Origin: Deltaproteobacteria bacterium
GTDB lineage: Bacteria; Bdellovibrionota_B; Oligoflexia; Oligoflexales; CAIYRB01
Assembly: GCA_016874735.1 (NCBI GenBank)
Contig: VGTI01000029.1
Span: 1 to 49,829 of the forward strand
Length of the DNA: 49,829 bases
Direction of reading: 5' to 3'
This document shows positions 34,213 to 44,931 of the stretch, piece after piece. The notes under the pieces are model-generated. The model did not search any database. It worked only from the letters and a program-made list of their open reading frames with translations, and had not been told where the DNA came from. A program made the translations under genes and the position numbers. The stretch's first letter is position 1, and each line of letters starts with the position of its first letter.

Positions 34213-35625
34213 TTACTGGGTGACTGACGTCGCGAAGTCGCGCGCCAGCTTCTCCGCCAGTCCAGTATAGCCAGTCGGAGTCATGGCTGATAACTGCTTC
34301 TTCACCTCTGCCGGCAACTCCTGACAGTCCGCAATTACGGCAAGCAACGTCTCACGCGTCACGGCCTTGCCGCGGGTCGCAGCCTTGAGCCGCTCGTAAG
34401 CATCGACCACGCCGTGGCGCCGCATCACGGTCTGCACCGGCTCGGCAAGGACCTCCCAGGCTTCGCCAAGATCGCGCTCAATAGCCGCGGGTGCCGCAAT
34501 GATCTTGCCGAGGCCGCGCAGCAGCGACCGCCAGCCAAGCTCGCTGTGGCCCACAAGTTCCCCGATCGCCCGCAGCACGGTCGAGTCACTCAGATCGCGC
34601 TGCCAGCGCGAGATCGGTAACTTGTCGGCAAAGTGGCGGGCTATGGCATTGGCGATACCAAAGTTGCCCTCGGCGTTCTCAAAGTCGATGGGGTTGACCT
34701 TGTGCGGCATCGTGCTCGAGCCGACCTCACCCGCTTTGACCCGCTGTTTGAAGTAGCCTATCGACACGTAGGACCAAATGTCACGGCTTAGTCCGATCAG
34801 TAGCGTATTGATGTGAGCCAGCACGCCCGCGAACTCGACAAGAGAATCGTGATTTTCAATCTGCGTCGTCAGTGGGTTAAAACTAAGACCAAGCCGCTCC
34901 TCGACAAAGGACCGCGCCACACGCGGCCAGTCGAGTTCGGGGAAAGCGGCCACATGCGCGTTGTAGTTGCCGACCGCGCCGTTGATCTTGCCGTCGATCT
35001 GCAGGGCGTTGAGAAAGATCATCTGCCGCTGAAGGCGGTGGCCAAACACCGCCAACTCTTTACCTAGCGTGGTAGGCGTCGCCGTCTGCCCGTGCGTTCG
35101 AGCCAACATCGGCAAGGCAGCGTACTCAGCCGCCTTGGCTGCGAGGTCCTGCAAGATCTCCTGCAGCAGGGGCAAGATCCGATGCTCGCGCAAATCGCGA
35201 AGCATCAGGGCGTAGGCCAGGTTGTTGATATCCTCAGAGGTGCAGGCAAAGTGGATGAACGCCAGAGTCTTATTGGTTGCACCGGCAGCTTTCAGCCGCT
35301 CTTGCAGATAGTACTCGACGGCCTTGACGTCGTGGTTGGTGGTGCGTTCGATCTCTTTGACGAGACGTTGCCAATCGTCCGCCTTGGATGTTGCCAGCTC
35401 ACGTAGGACTGCGGCACAGGCGGGGCTCAGTTCTAAGTACTTCTGCGTCTCGGGAAGTACTGCGAGATGGAGCACCCACTGCACCTCGACCTGCGCCCGG
35501 TAGCGGATCAGAGCCCCCTCGCTGACGAAGCGCCCAAGCCCGCTTAGTTGCCCGCCGTAGCGGCCGTCCAGGGGTGAAATGGCCCATAGGTTATCAAAAC
35601 TTGCCGCTCCCGTTCCGCCGCTCAT
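34213..35625 (-). CDS. purB: Adenylosuccinate lyase
   Basis: Purine enzyme that removes fumarate from adenylosuccinate and from SAICAR. Fumarase/aspartase superfamily signature AGEVGSSTMPHKVNPIDFEN near the middle; FDNLWAISPLDGRYGGQL at the N-terminus is of the long proteobacterial PurB type; TSEDINNLAYALML and RTHGQTATPTTLGKE complete the active site. About 470 residues from ATG 35625; a GTG at 35637 would add four residues. It is divergent from purA across a 182-base spacer, so the two enzymes that make AMP from IMP share a control region. Confidence 0.96.
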   Translation of the reverse strand: MSGGTGAASFDNLWAISPLDGRYGGQLSGLGRFVSEGALIRYRAQVEVQWVLHLAVLPETQKYLELSPACAAVLRELATSKADDWQRLVKEIERTTNHDVKAVEYYLQERLKAAGATNKTLAFIHFACTSEDINNLAYALMLRDLREHRILPLLQEILQDLAAKAAEYAALPMLARTHGQTATPTTLGKELAVFGHRLQRQMIFLNALQIDGKINGAVGNYNAHVAAFPELDWPRVARSFVEERLGLSFNPLTTQIENHDSLVEFAGVLAHINTLLIGLSRDIWSYVSIGYFKQRVKAGEVGSSTMPHKVNPIDFENAEGNFGIANAIARHFADKLPISRWQRDLSDSTVLRAIGELVGHSELGWRSLLRGLGKIIAAPAAIERDLGEAWEVLAEPVQTVMRRHGVVDAYERLKAATRGKAVTRETLLAVIADCQELPAEVKKQLSAMTPTGYTGLAEKLARDFATSVTQ

Positions 35626-35655
35626 AGCCTGTACCACCGTCTGCTAATTCTGGTT

Positions 35656-35670
35656 CGTCGCGTCGCGACG
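35656..35670. promoter_or_regulatory. Inverted repeat in the purA/purB divergent spacer
   Basis: CGTCGC (35656-35661), GTC, GCGACG (35665-35670): six-base arms around three bases, near the purB start in the 182-base divergent region. Candidate operator for joint control of the two AMP-synthesis genes; no known regulator motif recognised. Confidence 0.3.
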
Positions 35671-35819
35671 TTTCATATCACGCTGATGCGGTGACTTCCA
35701 GTGGACAGCGGCTGGATGGTCGTCTACAACTGGGTCGAAATACACTTAGCGATTCTGAGCGTTTTCATCCCTGCGATCACGAGCAACATCTAAGCACTAC
35801 GTAGCCGAGAGACCACCCC

Positions 35820-37124
35820 ATGAACGCACTAGCCCAGCCCGGTAACCAAAAGGCCATCAACACGTCCACCACCGTCCTCATCGGCGCCCAGTGGGGCGAC
35901 GAAGGCAAGGGTAAATGGATCGACTCCCTGGCAGCTGAGGCAGAGCTAGTCGTGCGCTATCAGGGCGGCAACAACGCCGGCCATACTCTCTACGTTAACG
36001 GCAAAAAAATTGTGCTGCATCAGCTGCCCAGCGGCATCTTCCATGACGGCCAGGTCAGTGCCCTAGCGGCTGGCGTCGTCGTCAATCCGGCGCAGCTGGT
36101 GATTGAGATGGAACGGGCGGCAGAATTTGGCGTGACGCTGCACCCGAGCCGTCTCTGGCTTTCGGGCCGCGCCCATGTCATCACACCTTGGCATATCTAC
36201 CTAGACGAGCAGCGCGAAAGCCGTAGCCACGGGGCGATTGGCACCACTAAGCGCGGCATTGGCCCGACATACTCAGACAAGGCCTCGCGTTCTGGTCTGC
36301 GCCTAGGTCACTTTGTGAACGAGACGAGTCGCAAGCGTTGGCTGCAGCAGATGCGCGAGCTGCATCCCGAATTCACGAAGGTCCTGCATGACCGCCATGA
36401 GGCCTGGGTGGCATTTGAGGCGGCAGCTACAAGGCTGGCTCCCTTTGTCACCGATGCAGAGGCCAAGATTCGCACTGCCGTTGCGGCAGGTAAAAAAGTG
36501 CTGCTCGAGGGCGCTCAGGGCGCGCTGCTCGATATCGACCACGGTACCTACCCTTTCGTCACCAGCAGCACGACGGGATCGGCAGGCGCTTGCCAGAGCA
36601 TCGGCCTGGCTCCGCGGCATATCGGTGCTTGCATCGGCATTGCTAAGGGCTACGTCACCCGAGTCGGTGCGGGCCCATTCCCGACCGAGCTTCATGACGA
36701 AGTCGGCAAGTCCCTCGCCGCCAAGGGGCAGGAGTTTGGTGCGACGACGGGCCGACCACGGCGCGTTGGTTGGCTAGATGCCGTGGCGCTGCGTTACGTC
36801 GTCGACGTCAATGGTCTAAGCGGTGTCATCCTCAACAAAATGGACATCCTGACTGGCCTCAAAGAGGTCAAGATCGCTGTTGCCTACCGTCACCCCACCG
36901 AGGGCGAGCTCACCACCATGCCGTGGGATACCGAAGTGCTGGAGCAGTGCCAGCCCGTCTACGTAACACTACCGGGCTGGAGCGAGGAGATCCCACGCAG
37001 CGGCAAGATCGCTGATCTACCTGCGGCGGCGCGTCAGTTCGTGGCCGAGGTGGAGCGCCACATCGGCGCACCGGTGATGATGGTCGGCACGGGACCGAAT
37101 CGTGGTGATGCCCTTTATCGCTGA
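35820..37124 (+). CDS. purA: Adenylosuccinate synthetase
   Basis: Joins IMP and aspartate using GTP, the first committed step to AMP. GTP-binding motif IGAQWGDEGKGKWID near the N-terminus; RYQGGNNAGHTLYVNGKK for IMP; GAIGTTKRGIGPTYSDKASR; TGRPRRVGWLDAVALRY; GTGPNRGDALYR at the C-terminus. 434 residues, full length. Ribosome site is weak. The Fic gene overlaps its 3' end by about 20 bases. Confidence 0.97.
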   Translation: MNALAQPGNQKAINTSTTVLIGAQWGDEGKGKWIDSLAAEAELVVRYQGGNNAGHTLYVNGKKIVLHQLPSGIFHDGQVSALAAGVVVNPAQLVIEMERAAEFGVTLHPSRLWLSGRAHVITPWHIYLDEQRESRSHGAIGTTKRGIGPTYSDKASRSGLRLGHFVNETSRKRWLQQMRELHPEFTKVLHDRHEAWVAFEAAATRLAPFVTDAEAKIRTAVAAGKKVLLEGAQGALLDIDHGTYPFVTSSTTGSAGACQSIGLAPRHIGACIGIAKGYVTRVGAGPFPTELHDEVGKSLAAKGQEFGATTGRPRRVGWLDAVALRYVVDVNGLSGVILNKMDILTGLKEVKIAVAYRHPTEGELTTMPWDTEVLEQCQPVYVTLPGWSEEIPRSGKIADLPAAARQFVAEVERHIGAPVMMVGTGPNRGDALYR

Positions 37125-37872
37125 CTTAGGTGACGGAACGGTGCATCCCATGCTGCTTGATGAGATCGATAGGCTAAAGTCTGAAATCGACAAACTGCGA
37201 CCGTTTGAGGGCCGCGGCCTAGATCAGCTTAAGGCCTATTACCGCATCGGTCTCACGTATACGAGCAACGCTCTGGAAGGCAACTCTTTGACAGAGTCTG
37301 AGACCAAGGTGCTGCTCGAAGACGGGCTCACTGTCGGCGGCAAACCTCTGCGCGATATTTACGAAGCCACTGGGCACGCCAAAGCTTACGATCACATGTA
37401 CACGCTGCTGAGTAACCCAACCATAACAGCAGCCGATGTCCTAGCTTTACACCGGCTGTTTTACCACCAGATCGATAGCAGTCAGGCCGGTGCCTACAGG
37501 CAAGAACCAGTCATCATCAGCGGGTCGCAATATCCCACTGTCGCTCCGAGCAAGATCAAAAACGCAATGAGCGACTTTTTTGATTGGCTTAGTCGCCACG
37601 AATCGTCCCTGCACCCGGTAACTTTTGCCGCCGAGGCACACAAACGATTTGTATTTATACACCCATTCATCGATGGTAACGGGCGCGTTGCGCGCCTTCT
37701 GATGAATCTTTGCCTCCTCCGTCGCGGATATACGATCGCTATTATTCCGCCGGTTCTCCGTGCGTCCTACATTGCACGCCTAGAAGAGGCCCATGTTGAT
37801 GATGGGCCGTTCATGAAATTCATTGCTGAGCGCGTTTTAGAGACGCAGCGAGACTTGCTGCGCCTCTTTTAG
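37108..37872 (+). CDS. Fic-domain protein, self-inhibited class
   Basis: Fic enzymes transfer AMP or another nucleotide part to a protein hydroxyl. The catalytic motif HPFIDGNGRVARLLMN is complete, with His, Asp, both Gly-Asn and Arg. The inhibitory helix motif (S/T)xxxEGN appears as SNALEGN in the N-terminal part near residue 55-61, so this is a class II, intramolecularly inhibited Fic; no separate antitoxin is expected. 254 residues from ATG 37108. The start overlaps purA by 17 bases with a poor ribosome site, so ATG 37150 is possible. Target unknown. Confidence 0.88.
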   Translation: MPFIADLGDGTVHPMLLDEIDRLKSEIDKLRPFEGRGLDQLKAYYRIGLTYTSNALEGNSLTESETKVLLEDGLTVGGKPLRDIYEATGHAKAYDHMYTLLSNPTITAADVLALHRLFYHQIDSSQAGAYRQEPVIISGSQYPTVAPSKIKNAMSDFFDWLSRHESSLHPVTFAAEAHKRFVFIHPFIDGNGRVARLLMNLCLLRRGYTIAIIPPVLRASYIARLEEAHVDDGPFMKFIAERVLETQRDLLRLF

Positions 37873-37942
37873 ATCAATCGCGGAACGATCGAAGCTGGAC
37901 ATAGGTAGCCAGTCAGATGCTGAAATGGAAGGTTGGCACTCA

Positions 37943-38551
37943 TCAATACAAAAATCCGAATAAATAAAGAGGAATCCGTTTACCAGAGCCTACTTCGATC
38001 CCATCGAGCGCCAAAAAACCTTCGGTTTTTGCATGTTCTACTTGGCGCAGGTCTTTACCCGGACCACCAACTTCGAATACCAATTTAGATTCAACTAAAA
38101 AATCTGCTGTGAGATGCGTGTGTACCTTGAGTACCTCAGAAATCGCTGCTTGAAAAAAGACTTCTCGAACCATGCCGGGATCGAAATCTAAACTAGCTTG
38201 ACTGACAATTGCGGCAAGAAGATTGGTGTTGGCCGGATATAATTTGGCTGGCTTGCGTGCATGCTTGGCACCAGACTTATTGGCTTTGTAGGATTTCAGC
38301 AGGCCTGCCTTTTCTAAACACTCCAGATAAAAATAGACAGATTCCTTTGCCAGCCCAAGATCCCGACTAAGACCTTCAATGTTCGGCTTGAAAGGTGGCG
38401 ATGAGTAAATGATCCACAATAACCGACGCAGCGACGGTATCTTGGTGCGCTCTAAACCAAACAGATCTGGTATGTCCTCGGACAAGACCTTGTCCAGAAT
38501 CGCGAGCAAACGCAGTAGGTAACTCGCCTGCCGCTGGCACGTTTTCTGCAC
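37943..38551 (-). pseudogene. C-terminal remnant of a DUF4143-type AAA ATPase
   Basis: The 202-residue ORF matches only the back half of the archaeal/bacterial ATPase family with a DUF4143 C-terminus. The winged-helix part is PNIEGLSRDLGLAKESVYFYLECLEKAGLLKSY, and the DUF4143 end includes KLYPANTNLLAAI, ADFLVESKLVFEVGG and GKRIPLYLFGFLY. The AAA domain with Walker A (about 180 residues) is absent, and upstream codons lead to a stop after about nine residues. The only start is GTG with no good ribosome site. Probably a decaying remnant; expression as a free domain cannot be excluded. Base composition is AT-richer than neighbours, suggesting acquisition. Confidence 0.7.
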
Positions 38552-38596
38552 CTTAGGAAGCGTGGTGTTGTTATGGTCTTAAACGGAGATATTGAG

Positions 38597-38959
38597 ATGC
38601 GTCAGTTTTCCCACAAAATGCGATTGCTTATCGTCATGTCGTTGATTGTGCTCGCCAGTGCCTGCGCCAAGAAAAACGAAAGCAGCAGTTCAGAACTTAG
38701 ACACCACCACCACCCTGGCGACACGAGCACGTCCGAATATCGCGACTTTTATCATTTGGTAGCGACTGGCTGTGACTGCAGCGAGCTACAGTGGATGCAT
38801 CAAGAGTGCGCCAACGCACCTGGCGGTGCCTTTGGTGGCGGCCATATTCCCGGCTACTGTGGTGAAGCGGTAAGCTCCTGCTACTACTCAGTCGCTATGC
38901 GCAACCAGGAGCTAGGATGCTGGCAGACGGATCAGACGCCCACTTGTGGCGTCCAGTGA
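38597..38959 (+). CDS. Small cysteine-rich lipoprotein
   Basis: 120-residue predicted lipoprotein: signal LLIVMSLIVLASAC gives the lipid Cys near residue 23. The mature part has a His run (HHHH) and seven more cysteines (GCDC, QEC, GYC, SSC, GCW and TCG), consistent with disulfides or metal binding in the periplasm. I choose ATG 38597 with GGAG eight bases upstream; GTG or ATG further up (38573) has no ribosome site. Sequence family not recognised. Confidence 0.65.
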   Translation: MRQFSHKMRLLIVMSLIVLASACAKKNESSSSELRHHHHPGDTSTSEYRDFYHLVATGCDCSELQWMHQECANAPGGAFGGGHIPGYCGEAVSSCYYSVAMRNQELGCWQTDQTPTCGVQ

Positions 38960-38997
38960 ATGACCTAGAGGGCCTAGAAACACAGATCCAGATGCCT

Positions 38998-39471
38998 CTA
39001 CCTTGCCGTCGTAGTGGCGCCGGCCGTCCTACCCCTGAGCGTGGCCACCGCACTTTCCTGAACTTTTAGGGCTGACTTAAGCCGCTCGACTAACTTTCGG
39101 TCAGCCTCGAGTTTATCGCGCGTTGTTTTGGCATCGAGACTATCAGCACCAGCGCGGCCACTTTTTTCCAACTCTGCCAGACGACGTTTGCCGCGGCTCA
39201 CTGCAGCTTTGGCATGGGCGAGTTCCATTTCCATAATCTGAAGATGCTGAATTTCGGCGTTCAAATTTGTCTGGTCCGCACCTTGCTCAGACGCAGTTAC
39301 CTCGGGTGCAGCGGTCACCGCGTGATTGGGTGCCTCGTAAACTTCCTGCCTATTGTTACTCGATTCATCGCTGAGCCGCCAGTATGCGCCAACAGAGAGC
39401 GCCACCGGGCAGAGGCACACAAGGATAAAAGATCTGTTTCTAAAAAGTCGATTCGCAACTGTTCGACTCAT
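38998..39471 (-). CDS. Membrane-anchored coiled-coil protein
   Basis: 157 residues. One N-terminal membrane helix (SFILVCLCPVALSVGAYW) is followed by an acidic linker and a long charged helix with heptad-like spacing (NAEIQHLQIMEMELAHAKAA, then DKLEADRKLVERLKSALK). The tail is Thr/Ala/Arg-rich. ATG 39471 has AAGGA eight bases upstream; a longer start at 39492 is less likely. The bulk is probably periplasmic. No family recognised. Confidence 0.6.
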   Translation of the reverse strand: MSRTVANRLFRNRSFILVCLCPVALSVGAYWRLSDESSNNRQEVYEAPNHAVTAAPEVTASEQGADQTNLNAEIQHLQIMEMELAHAKAAVSRGKRRLAELEKSGRAGADSLDAKTTRDKLEADRKLVERLKSALKVQESAVATLRGRTAGATTTAR

Positions 39472-39547
39472 GGCGGCATCCTTGGTCAGCATTTTGTTTT
39501 TTGCAGCCTTGCATCTCGCGTAAAGAAAAACATCGATTTAACGCATC

Positions 39548-39581
39548 AAAGTCCCTGCAAACCGAGATATGCAGGGACTTT
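39548..39581 (-). terminator. Terminator-like hairpin after katG
   Basis: AAAGTCCCTGCA (39548-39559) pairs perfectly with TGCAGGGACTTT (39570-39581) across a ten-base loop, starting 23 bases past the katG stop on the minus strand. The 12-base-pair stem is strong; the T-run is only three bases, so efficiency is uncertain. Confidence 0.65.
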
Positions 39582-39603
39582 GTGTCAGACTACATGCGAG
39601 TCG

Positions 39604-41895
<2,292 letters not shown>

Positions 41896-41941
41896 TCAGG
41901 CCAACTTATGACTCGTAAAACTATTAAAAACCTTAGCCGAC

Positions 41942-42418
41942 TCAGTGGGCTACGTCTAGAGGCTTATCGCTTTCGACCTGTAGCTGAAGGCCTTCACTAC
42001 CGCCAGCAATCGCCTCAGCAATCACTGTGATCGGTGATAAATCTTTAATGGGATAGAGGAACGGCGTGTCTGGACTCACGCGCACGTACTGCACCCGCTC
42101 CGAGTTCTTGTCGAAGATGGCAAGACGCAGGGAACGCACGGAGCCACTCGCCAAATTGATAGGCATAAAACGCAGCGTCTGCGGCATGTCGGTCCCCGTC
42201 AGAACGACGCGACTCGAGAGACGGACATAGGTCGTAGCAGGACGAGGCCTCGTCACGTTCTTGCCTGGCGGAAGCCTATCCAAGCTGAATCCACTCACCC
42301 CCCCTGCCCCGCTACCGCCGCCGTCATTGGCCGGCCGTCGACCTGGTTTTGCCATAGCTGTACCGCCAAAAACCGCCGAGATTACGCATGCTAATGCTAG
42401 GATTTGAGTGGGTTTCAT
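41942..42418 (-). CDS. Small exported protein, unknown function
   Basis: 158 residues from ATG 42418: signal peptide ILALACVISAVFGGTAMA, then a basic Gly-rich segment (PGRRPANDGGGSGAGG) and a beta-rich domain (TYVRLSSRVVLTGTDMPQTLR). The leader contains TTAAGTGGATCAG, also found in the leader of the divergent PilT-like gene. An upstream GTG at 42484 would add 22 residues and destroy the signal. No family recognised. Confidence 0.6.
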   Translation of the reverse strand: MKPTQILALACVISAVFGGTAMAKPGRRPANDGGGSGAGGVSGFSLDRLPPGKNVTRPRPATTYVRLSSRVVLTGTDMPQTLRFMPINLASGSVRSLRLAIFDKNSERVQYVRVSPDTPFLYPIKDLSPITVIAEAIAGGSEGLQLQVESDKPLDVAH

Positions 42419-42425
42419 TTTTAAA

Positions 42426-42438
42426 CTGATCCACTTAA
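42426..42438 (-). repeat. Shared 13-base leader element, minus copy
   Basis: TTAAGTGGATCAG read on the minus strand, seven bases before the ATG of the small exported protein. It is identical to a plus-strand copy at 42618-42630, so the two form a pair of inverted repeats flanking a 179-base divergent spacer. It sits at the Shine-Dalgarno position of both genes. Confidence 0.55.
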
Positions 42439-42590
42439 CTGTTGGTTTTCGCCCTATTACGCAACGCTTTAGGGATGTTAGCACACACCATCCGAACCTC
42501 GAAAGATAAGCCGCTTTTTGACGGTTTTCCCAAACCCGGTCAGCTCCGGTTTCTTAAGTTATCCTAGGTAGTAAGCCGATACGCGCCAAA

Positions 42591-42599
42591 GGGGGGGGG
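42591..42599 (+). repeat. Homopolymer of nine G
   Basis: A run of nine G lies 36 bases upstream of the PilT-like ATG in the promoter or leader region. Runs of this length are prone to replication slippage and are known phase-variation switches in some bacteria. Confidence 0.8.
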
Positions 42600-42617
42600 T
42601 GCCTCCGAGACCAACAA

Positions 42618-42630
42618 TTAAGTGGATCAG
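42618..42630 (+). repeat. Shared 13-base leader element, plus copy
   Basis: TTAAGTGGATCAG, five bases before the PilT-like ATG; identical to the minus-strand copy at 42426-42438. Confidence 0.55.
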
Positions 42631-42635
42631 CTAAA

Positions 42636-43709
42636 ATGGAATTAGACCGCATCTTGAAGGTAGCTGTGCGTGGCGGAGCAAGCGACGTCTTACTGAAGAC
42701 CGGCGTTATGCCACGGTTTCGCTTTAATGGTGACATCATCCAGTTAAGCGACGGCCAGGAAATCACCGTCGAAATCATGTCCGACTGGGTCACGCGGATC
42801 CTTCCGGCGCACCTCCGCGAGCGCCTCGAGAAGCGTGGCGACGCCGATTTTGCCTATCAAACATTGGATGGCAATCGCTTCCGCGGACACGTCTTTAAGC
42901 AGCGGCAGACTTTTAGCCTGGTGTTTCGCGTTATCACGCAGCACATACGCTCCATGGAAGAACTGCAACTACCAAAAATACTAAAGCGCCTCAGCGACGA
43001 AAAACGCGGACTAGTCCTGGTGACGGGAGCAACCGGCTCTGGCAAGTCGACAACTTTGGCAGCCATGGTGCAGCGCATCAACAAGGAGCGTTCAACACAC
43101 ATTGTGACGATCGAAGACCCTATCGAATTTTTGTTCGCCGACCACATGTCGACCATTCAGCAGCGAGAGATTGGCATAGACGCCGAGTCTTTTGCCACAG
43201 CGCTCCACGGGGCCATGCGGCAAAACCCTGATGTCATCCTAGTCGGCGAGCTGCGTGATCAAAACACTATCGAAACCGCCCTGATGGCCGCAGAAACCGG
43301 TCATCTAGTCCTCTCCACCTTGCACACGACGGACGCAGCCGAGACGCTCACGCGTATGCTCTCGTACTTCCCGCCGCATCAACATGAAGTGCTGCGTCAG
43401 ATGATGGCAAGTACTCTCAAAGCCGTGATTTCCCAGCGCCTGGTCACCCGCATTGACGGTAAGGCGCGCGTGGCAGCATTCGAGATCCTCGTCAATAACG
43501 CTACGGTGAGAGACCACATCCTCAAAAACGGAAATTTCGAGGACCTCCACGGGATCATTGGCCACAGCGGTGAGGCCTACGGCATGCAAACCTTCGATGA
43601 TTCGCTACTAGCACTATTTAAAGCCGGCGTCATTAGTGCCGAGCAAGCCCTGGCCCAAGCGACCAAACGCGATAACATGCACCTCAAGATGCGCGGTGTA
43701 GGCACCTAA
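42636..43709 (+). CDS. pilT: PilT-like retraction ATPase
   Basis: Hexameric ATPase of the type IV pilus retraction family. Walker A VTGATGSGKSTTLAAM near residue 130; Asp box TIEDPIEF; Walker B RQNPDVILVGELRD; His box GHLVLSTLHTTDAAETL. 357 residues. The C-terminal segment corresponding to the AIRNLIRE motif of PilT reads TVRDHILK, so assignment as PilT, PilU or a related retraction ATPase is open. No other pilus gene is in the window. The stop abuts the stop of the convergent MraY-like gene with no gap. Confidence 0.88.
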   Translation: MELDRILKVAVRGGASDVLLKTGVMPRFRFNGDIIQLSDGQEITVEIMSDWVTRILPAHLRERLEKRGDADFAYQTLDGNRFRGHVFKQRQTFSLVFRVITQHIRSMEELQLPKILKRLSDEKRGLVLVTGATGSGKSTTLAAMVQRINKERSTHIVTIEDPIEFLFADHMSTIQQREIGIDAESFATALHGAMRQNPDVILVGELRDQNTIETALMAAETGHLVLSTLHTTDAAETLTRMLSYFPPHQHEVLRQMMASTLKAVISQRLVTRIDGKARVAAFEILVNNATVRDHILKNGNFEDLHGIIGHSGEAYGMQTFDDSLLALFKAGVISAEQALAQATKRDNMHLKMRGVGT

Positions 43710-44759
43710 TCACCGGACCTTAATTAAGAGCACCAGGGTGATCATCGTCATCATCACCTGCACCAGGGCAAACCGCACTAGCACCTGCGTGTTCGACCAG
43801 CCTTTGTTATGGCGTACGTGATCGTGCAAGGGAAACCTGACTGTTCTGAAGATGGCGATCTTGAAAAACCGCAGTAATGCAACTTTGACCAGTCCCGTGC
43901 CACCATTAACTAAAAGTACCGCTGAGACTATAAAAATCATGAAGGGATTACCGGTCTTGATGACAAAGACGCCGAGAAGAAAACCTAGCGAGCGCGATCC
44001 GGCGTCGCCCATAAGGAGGCTACTGGGGTTGGCGTTGTACCAAAGATAACCGAGGATCGTACCTACCAGTGAGAAGGCCATAATGCCCCAGACAGCCCCG
44101 TCTTGGTAATGAGGTAGCAGCAGATAATTAGCAATTTCCTTGTGGCCAAGGACAAAGTACAGGAGCCCACCCAGACTTGTGAATGCGACTGCTGTGAGCG
44201 TACCAGAGAGCCCGTCCACACCATCGGTGCAGTTAGTCGAGTTGATCGCCGTCCAGATCAGTACCGTGCCACCAGCGATAAAGAGCCAGGGTGGCACGCT
44301 CAGCATGGTTTTGGTGAATGGCAGCCAGATGGTCGTGGTCTGAGCGTCGCAGAGTAACGTCGAGGCAGCCACAGCCAGGAACACATCGATGAGCCCCTTC
44401 TTGTATTCGCTCCAGGAGTCGATCGCCTTGTCGTCAAACCAACCGGATAGCATAGCCAGGTAGTTTAGAAGGATCACCGCTAGAGACTGATTCGTCGGTG
44501 GCAAGACGATCAGCTCCACTAAAGTAAAAATAGAGATGAATATCACCCCTGCTCCTGTAGGCTTGCCTTGCGCCGCCGAGCTCTGCACAGCATGGGCACG
44601 TCCCCGGTCACGCGGCAGCAGCCTGGACAGCCTCGGGAGCAAGATAAAGGTCAAAAGCCAACAAAGGCTGACGCTCCAACCTCCCAAAAATAGATACGAG
44701 GTGAAGAGGCGGAACGGCCCAAATTGTTTCTCTAGTAACTCGCCGATCCAAAATAGCAC
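43710..44759 (-). CDS. Orphan MraY-like phospho-sugar transferase
   Basis: 349-residue polytopic membrane protein of the MraY/WecA family, which moves a phospho-sugar from UDP to undecaprenyl phosphate. The two acidic motifs are kept: GWFDDK and NCTDGVDGLSG, with NANPSSLLMGDAGSRSLGF. The MraY HHH-loop reads FPLHDHVRHNKGWSN, close to the MraY PLHHHFE motif and supporting an MraY-type substrate. About ten membrane segments. The GTG start has AGGAGG five bases upstream. Isolated from cell-wall (dcw) genes, so a second MraY or another undecaprenyl pathway is possible. Confidence 0.82.
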   Translation of the reverse strand: MLFWIGELLEKQFGPFRLFTSYLFLGGWSVSLCWLLTFILLPRLSRLLPRDRGRAHAVQSSAAQGKPTGAGVIFISIFTLVELIVLPPTNQSLAVILLNYLAMLSGWFDDKAIDSWSEYKKGLIDVFLAVAASTLLCDAQTTTIWLPFTKTMLSVPPWLFIAGGTVLIWTAINSTNCTDGVDGLSGTLTAVAFTSLGGLLYFVLGHKEIANYLLLPHYQDGAVWGIMAFSLVGTILGYLWYNANPSSLLMGDAGSRSLGFLLGVFVIKTGNPFMIFIVSAVLLVNGGTGLVKVALLRFFKIAIFRTVRFPLHDHVRHNKGWSNTQVLVRFALVQVMMTMITLVLLIKVR

Positions 44760-44931
44760 CTGAGCCTCCTAGGGGGCGGTATTTTTTTCCAATGAATGGT
44801 ATAACTATAATGCAATCAGCAAGATGAAGAAATAGGGGCGACAAACTGGCGCCATCGTGGGTAAGGAAAGTGTGCCGCGCGGGGCTACATCCTAACCCTG
44901 CGGCGATCTTTATTTAAGGGGGGAGAAGTTG
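44760..44931. other. Divergent spacer with AT-rich promoter-like core
   Basis: 172-base gap between the MraY-like and Nudix-like genes. TATAAT at 44806-44811 and an overlapping TATAAC at 44800-44805 could act as -10 boxes toward the plus strand, but no good -35 lies 17 bases upstream. G-rich ribosome sites border both ends. Confidence 0.35.
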
